From Dactylellina haptotyla (lineage: Eukaryota > Ascomycota > Orbiliomycetes > Orbiliales > Orbiliaceae), in assembly GCA_031310005.1 (NCBI GenBank), contig CM062381.1:558001-622000 (forward strand): DNA of 64,000 nucleotides. Direction: 5' to 3'. Below the pieces are notes generated by a model. The model was not told where the DNA came from. It saw nothing but the letters and a program-made list of their open reading frames with translations, and searched no databases. Both the position numbers and the translations under genes were made by a program. Below, one piece after another: positions 59,329 through 64,000 of the stretch (its first letter is position 1; each line of letters opens with the position of its first letter).

Positions 59329-60430
59329 CGGAGTTATCCCTCAAAGACTAATATCAGAGATCATCCCGGAATAATTGATAAGAAAAACTAGCTTTTAATA
59401 ATGATAATGTTTCATGATGTCCACGACATTAGCATAATGATTTTTATGTAGCGATTTGATACCCAAATGATAAGCGTTTATTGAAAACAAGGATACACCG
59501 CGTTATAGTAGTCATCACCATGTGCCGTATATATAAAATCTGGATTCTAGAAGATATAGTTCTTAGTAAAGTACGAAAGCTAGCTTCACTGGAGGGCTGC
59601 TAGGATGTCGGTTTGCTCGAGATTATCAGTTCGTAGATTCCGTGTTGCCGTAACAAGATGCAACAAGATTGGAAGTGATAGTGCTAAATTAGCACAATTG
59701 TGCAAGAAGAATGGCGCCGACTCACGAGCTCACTTTCAGAAGCCAGACAGGGAACGTACTAAAATCATGCAAGTTCTTTAATTACTTGCGTATCAATAAA
59801 CGAAATTTTCGATAAAACCTACCATTCTAGAGAAGTTCCAGCTTCTCGGAAAGACGCTGATTTGATCCAACCCCTGTACTGGGTTGTTTCTGGATTCTGC
59901 TAAACGTTGGCCAATCGATTGGGCTGGGTATAGCTGTAGAATGAAAATATTCGAAATAAACAAAATATTCAAGATCTGAGGACCCATCCTTTATTTCCCT
60001 TACACAAGATATATCCAAATGGACTTCATGTACATTTAGCGCCTTTGAGTTCTGAGGGCCTACCGGCCGAAAACATATTCGCCAATATCTGCAATATTTG
60101 TCGCCCGACTGCAACCGGGCCGATTAGTCAAACATACATTGCGATTCTTAAGCTTTGGAAGAACCTTAGCGAAGATTACTTATCCCCCTGCAGCCGGAAA
60201 AGTGGAGCAAAATCCTCACCACCAACGTGGAGTAAGCTAGTCAGATATCGTTACTAAGCTGTGCCAAGCAAGTGAATCCGCAACCTCATATATAGACGGC
60301 AAGAGCATGCCGTAGCGCTATTATCTATATATAAATCCTGACTGCTCACTCAATTAATTAAACGTCAGACATTGTATCTCTATATCCAAATCAGACATTC
60401 AATACTGAAACTCATCCCACAATTCGCATT
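59329..60430. other. Intergenic, promoter of SDR at right end
   Basis: About 1.1 kb AT-rich spacer without recognised gene. A TATATATAAA element lies at 60326-60335, roughly 100 bases before the next ATG, a good TATA candidate. Confidence 0.5.
60326..60335 (+). promoter_or_regulatory. Candidate TATA box of atypical SDR
   Basis: TATATATAAA about 96-105 bases upstream of ATG 60431, a usual distance in filamentous fungi. Confidence 0.45.
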
Positions 60431-61347
60431 ATGGCTACCAAACAAGCATTTGCTGTGATTGCAGGTGTAGGACCTGGTACTGTAAGCATTAGCCTACGTT
60501 CCCCACATGACGACATATAACACCATCGATGATCCGGAATAAAACCCCATTCTAATATCAAAATCACAGGGCGCGGCCATTGCGAAAAAATTCGCGTCAC
60601 TCTACTCTGTCGTTCTTCTCGCTCGTTCGCCAGCGTCGTATGAGAATACAGCCAAGGAAATCAACGAGGCCGGCGGTACCGCCATTGGCTTTTCCGCTGA
60701 CGTTCAAGATGAAGCCAGCGTCAAGAAGGCCTTTGACGAAGCAGCTCAAAAATTCCCAGATCAGTCGCTCGCAATAGCGATATACAACGTCGGTGGCGTA
60801 TTCATCCGCAAGCCATTCTTGGAGCAAACGGTGGGAGATTTCAAGACGGGATACGAAACTAGCGCGTATGGTCTCATCTCAGATTACATTTTTATCTCAG
60901 ATATCTAGAAGAAGCAAAGTATCTTATTCTAACGGTTTTTATATTTGCAGTCTGGGAGCCTTCACTTTCGCCCAAGCCGCACTCCCGTATCTTCTGAAGA
61001 CCGCCAAGGCTTCACCTCAACACCCACCCTCTCTGTTCTTCACAGGCGCCACGGGTGCGCTCAAGGGCAGCCCATATCTCCAATCATTCTCGCCTGGTAA
61101 ATTCGCCCAGCGGAGTTTGACCATGTCTCTCGCAAAGGAATTCGGACCTGAGGGGGTTCATGTTTCCCATTTGGTCGTCGACGGGATTATCAATACACCG
61201 AAGACCGCAGCATGGATGAAGGATGCACCGGAAGGAAGCAAGATCGAACCGGATGCTATCGCGGAGACCTATCTGGCGTTGCATAAACAACCAAAGACAA
61301 CCTGGACATGGGAGCTCGATATCCGCCCCTTCGTTGAGAAGTGGTAA
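60431..61347 (+). CDS. Atypical short-chain dehydrogenase (247 aa)
   Basis: Three exons, 60431-60481, 60570-60865 and 60951-61347, total 744 bases. The N-terminus AFAVIAGVGPGTGAAIAKKF is a Rossmann GxGxG-type variant; VVLLARS and the Asp of SADVQDE follow. IAIYNVGG replaces the classical NNAG, and after FFTGATGALKG the catalytic position reads SFSPGKFAQR. The lysine is present but the usual tyrosine is not. GPEGVHVSHLVVDGIINTP matches a bacterial and fungal SDR subgroup that I recall as sharing these changes. The subgroup probably binds NAD(P), but its reaction is unknown and may not follow the Tyr/Lys mechanism. It ends with ELDIRPFVEKW. Convergent with the PLAC8 gene. Confidence 0.9.
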
Positions 61348-61788
61348 AGCTCATGGTTATTTCTCGGCAGTGATGAGGTAGTGCACGAGCTACTCTGTAA
61401 TCAAAAGAGCCTCAACAAACAAATACAATAATTTTTTTAACTTATTCAAGCTAGTTAAATTACTAGCAAAATCGAATTCCGATTATTATAATAAGTAAAC
61501 TACTCTAGAATAGTAGGAAACCCGATAGAACAAAAATTCCTCCGAAAAGAATATTAGGAGCAATGCTAGAGCGAACCACAATATCCCACTTGATGAAAAT
61601 ATCTCAAAGGATGGTAAAGACCGATAACGACAAGGAACCATTTCCAAAGTGAAAATTAAAAGCCGCATATCAACTCCAAATTCAAAACAAAGCATTCCTA
61701 TTCCAATATATAGAGACCTGGTATTAATATACCACGGACAGGACGTGACATCAAATGCAAAAGGTATACGATATTTAAGCGTCCAAGT
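61348..61788. other. Short convergent spacer
   Basis: AT-rich, about 440 bases, should contain both 3' UTRs. Nothing else seen. Confidence 0.5.
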
Positions 61789-62642
61789 TTAGTGTCCTGG
61801 ATACTGCATACCAGGTTGCTGTTGGTATCCAGTCTGGTGTGCAGGGACCAAGAGTGCCTTCCTGGTCTCGGTCTCTCTATCCTCCTGGATGAGTGTACAA
61901 CACTATATTACACCAAGTCAGTCACAAAGTTCTCACTATTAGATATTGGTAGAATAAGAGCAATATACTAACCCCACACCAGAAATGTCTGCAGCAGTCA
62001 CCGATACCGGATCCATCGAGGTTATATCTGTGTCTGATCTCCCCGCGCTGCATCATACCCAACACCCACTGGACACCGCACAGGCACATCAAACCGCAGA
62101 AACCCCAGCAGTGGCCGTTACAGTTGGATGGGTTCGAATTAGTATTGCTTCGGAGACGGTGTTGGATTCTTCCGTATGTGATACATGGACACCAGCAGGC
62201 CATGCAGCCTATGAATTGTGAAGCGTTAGCACAAAATTACCACTTATATGTACACAAGTGATATATGCAAACTCCACTTACACTTTCCCATGTCACCGAA
62301 GCATCCGCACATTCCGTGCTCCCAATCACTGGGCCTGCCGCCCTGGCCGCTGTGTACGCCTTTGGTCTCCATTTGTGACTGAGGTGGTGGTTGTGTGAAC
62401 GACTGTTGATGAACAGGCTGTGGCGATTGCACAGACTGTGGAGGGGGGGGTTGGTAGTCTCTTTGATCGTACGTCTGTTGACCGTACGTCTGCTGCGGTT
62501 GATATTGCTGTTGATGGTCCGGGGCGAACGGCTGTTGGTAGTTTGGAGGGGGTGAGTGCACACCGGATGGCTGCCCGCTATATTGGTATTGCTGGTTATT
62601 GTGGTCTGGGAAACCCGTTTTATTCTCAGCTGGATAAGACAT
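61789..62642 (-). CDS. PLAC8 family Cys-rich membrane protein (236 aa)
   Basis: Three exons, 62642-62282, 62208-61973 and 61902-61789, total 711 bases. The first 105 residues are Gln/Pro/Tyr-rich and disordered (QPPPPQSVQSPQPVHQQ). The PLAC8 domain follows: CGCFGDMGKCCMACWCPCIT, YGRIQHRLR, a hydrophobic Cys-rich helix (GLMCLCGVQWVLGMM), DCCRHFWCGCCTLIQEDRE, and a Pro/Gln-rich end QPGMQYPGH. The double CCxxCxCPC pattern is the family hallmark. In plants, relatives affect cell number and cadmium or calcium transport; fungal ones are membrane proteins with no settled role. All introns are canonical and in phase. Confidence 0.92.
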
Positions 62643-63430
62643 TTTGAGAAAAAGGTGGCGGGTGCGAGAGAAGGTTTATATAAGATTTCGGCACGCTTTT
62701 TAGGGTTTTGCTCTGTGCACCTGAATAAGGAACTGACAATGAGCCTCTATGTCTCGCTTGGTCTTGCCAGGTAAATTAATTCTGACAGGCCACAGGGAAC
62801 CCTATTGTTTTTCAAACACGGAATATCTCAAATACGAGAGCGATGGTAGGCGTCCGAACGCAGGGGGTGCGCGAGGAAGGAGCTTTTTCTCTCTCTCTTT
62901 GGATCGTCTGTTGAGAATTAATTGGCTGACTGGCCGAAAACGTCCCAGTCGGGCTGTGTAACAGCGTGAGTTTGAGAGCTACAGGTGGGTGCGTTGGCTG
63001 TGTGGTATGTTTGTTACCCTCAGCCGTCCGTAAGTATGATTTGTTCGCTCGCGGTTCGCACTTGTGATAGTCAGCTTCCTTGTAATAAACACGCTGGATC
63101 TCTAAAAAAGATTTTCGAGGGATTGAGTTCCAACAGGAAGGAATAGTAATCCAATTAAAGAAAAACAAATCCCTTACCAGACGCACGGAGAATAAAGAAC
63201 CTAGATGGTCAGCCCTAGGCTAAGTAGCTTTTCAGGACCCAACAATTTCAAATCGACGTCGATAATAATCCGCTGTAGCGTGGAAAAAAGAGTCAGTCGT
63301 GTGTGCCACGGACTAGGTTCATAGGTATCCTAGTCAAGAACACAGTGAGCAGTAAATTACCTGTGGAGAGGCGCTCACTTCGCAATCTAGCTTCCCGTTT
63401 TTTCGCTCTCTGTTTCGTAGAATAGAATGA
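62643..63430. other. Intergenic, no gene seen
   Basis: About 0.8 kb upstream of PLAC8. Frames near 62812-63186 (-) show no motif. It may include a further exon of the weak candidate gene to the right. Confidence 0.4.
62675..62684 (-). promoter_or_regulatory. Candidate TATA box of PLAC8 gene
   Basis: The minus strand reads CTTATATAAA about 35-40 bases upstream of the PLAC8 ATG. Confidence 0.4.
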
Positions 63431-63873
63431 TTAATACATACAACGTCGCATGAAACAAATGGAAAAGAAATGGGAAGAAAAGGCAGCTAAACTATCTGGC
63501 GCATTGTGTCTTCTTATCCATGATTCCAAGTCCTGGTTTTGCTTTTCCGCTTCCCGTCGCAGCGCTTTCTCATTGCTGTTTCTTGAATAGTTAGCTTGGG
63601 AAATAATTCCAACAAAGGAGTGCATCAATGCCAGCATGCTAGCGGTGATGTTCACGCTCCTCATCTTACACGGAAGACTGTGCTGGGGGTTGATCGTCCG
63701 CCAGTTGGGTCGGCTTATGTCTGTCGTTACGTACATGTGCTCCGACTACCGAACAACCCAGTACTCCATGCATGATCCACCCCCATGATATCACATACCT
63801 GCGGCACCTAACGTTACCCGAACACGTCCATGGCCATCACAATCAGAATAAAAATCACTGAGCGAAACGCCAT
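63431..63873 (-). CDS. Candidate small secreted protein (85 aa), unconfirmed
   Basis: A three-exon model, 63873-63818, 63720-63670 and 63581-63431, is in phase and gives 85 residues. The first exon encodes a signal-peptide-like MAFRSVIFILIVMAMDVFG; the second a short polar stretch (KPTQLADDQPPAQSSV); the third a charged helical stretch KALRREAEKQNQDLESW ending at a TAG. Splice sites match consensus (gtaacg, gtaaga) but the last acceptor has competitors, and a downstream exon near 63420-63362 is possible. I recognise no family. It could be a small secreted protein or a chance arrangement of frames. Confidence 0.3.
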
Positions 63874-64000
63874 AGACGTGGTAACCTAATTGGCGTCCTT
63901 TAATCTCAGATGGTTCTCCCTTCCCGATCGTATAATTAAGTGCGAAGACTTCCGAACACAAAGTACAAAACCCCTCTCGTTAGGTCTCGCAAATCCTTCC
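63874..64000. other. Window end, no feature seen
   Basis: The last 127 bases hold no recognisable signal. Confidence 0.5.

Noticed and set aside
1-64000. tRNA, 5S rRNA, LTR elements and DNA transposons
   Set aside because: I looked for T-loop-like boxes, terminal repeats and transposase or reverse-transcriptase motifs and found none I could support. Old, highly diverged copies cannot be excluded by eye.

Overview
The window is nuclear DNA of a filamentous ascomycete (Pezizomycotina). The evidence is the many short GT..AG introns of about 50-100 bases, the gene families present (a hybrid histidine kinase, two CFEM proteins, an AA9 polysaccharide monooxygenase, fungal-type PLAC8, DUF5672 and GPR1/FUN34/YaaH proteins) and loose gene spacing with long AT-rich gaps. 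The lytic polysaccharide monooxygenase suggests a plant-associated or wood- and litter-degrading fungus. A leotiomycete is my guess, but the sequence does not prove it. I recognised no ribosomal RNA, tRNA, CRISPR array or intact mobile element.

Layout. 0-14 kb: the 3' part of an alkaline phosphatase, an AYR1-like short-chain reductase (SDR), a GRDP-like protein convergent with it, a conserved 129-residue membrane protein divergent from a second SDR, and a DUF5672 protein. 16-21 kb: a secreted or vacuolar ureohydrolase of the agmatinase type and a MATE efflux protein, with an array of CACGACAAT elements between them. 21-33 kb: a gene-poor stretch holding only one small Cys-rich gene. 33-44 kb: an acetate transporter built from eight short exons, a butanediol-dehydrogenase-like zinc enzyme, and divergent from it a 1000-residue hybrid histidine kinase. 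45-59 kb: a run rich in exported proteins (two CFEM proteins, AA9, a matrixin-like protease), interrupted by the CENP-S/MHF1 histone-fold gene. 60-64 kb: an atypical SDR convergent with a PLAC8 protein, then a weak candidate small secreted gene.

The genes do not form one pathway. Local themes are small-molecule oxidation and reduction (three SDRs, one zinc dehydrogenase), transport (MATE, acetate) and secretion or surface proteins at the right. Every spliced model was built by hand from splice sites, and the exon phases were checked to add up to an open frame.

Most worth a second look: the histidine kinase has serine where the phospho-accepting histidine should be; the longer CFEM protein carries about twenty acidic single-cysteine modules; the matrixin-like protease has a very long proline-rich tail and three direct repeats, each with a small inverted repeat, just upstream; and the CACGACAAT array has pairs of elements spaced one helical turn apart. 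I did not find a clearly new multi-gene system.
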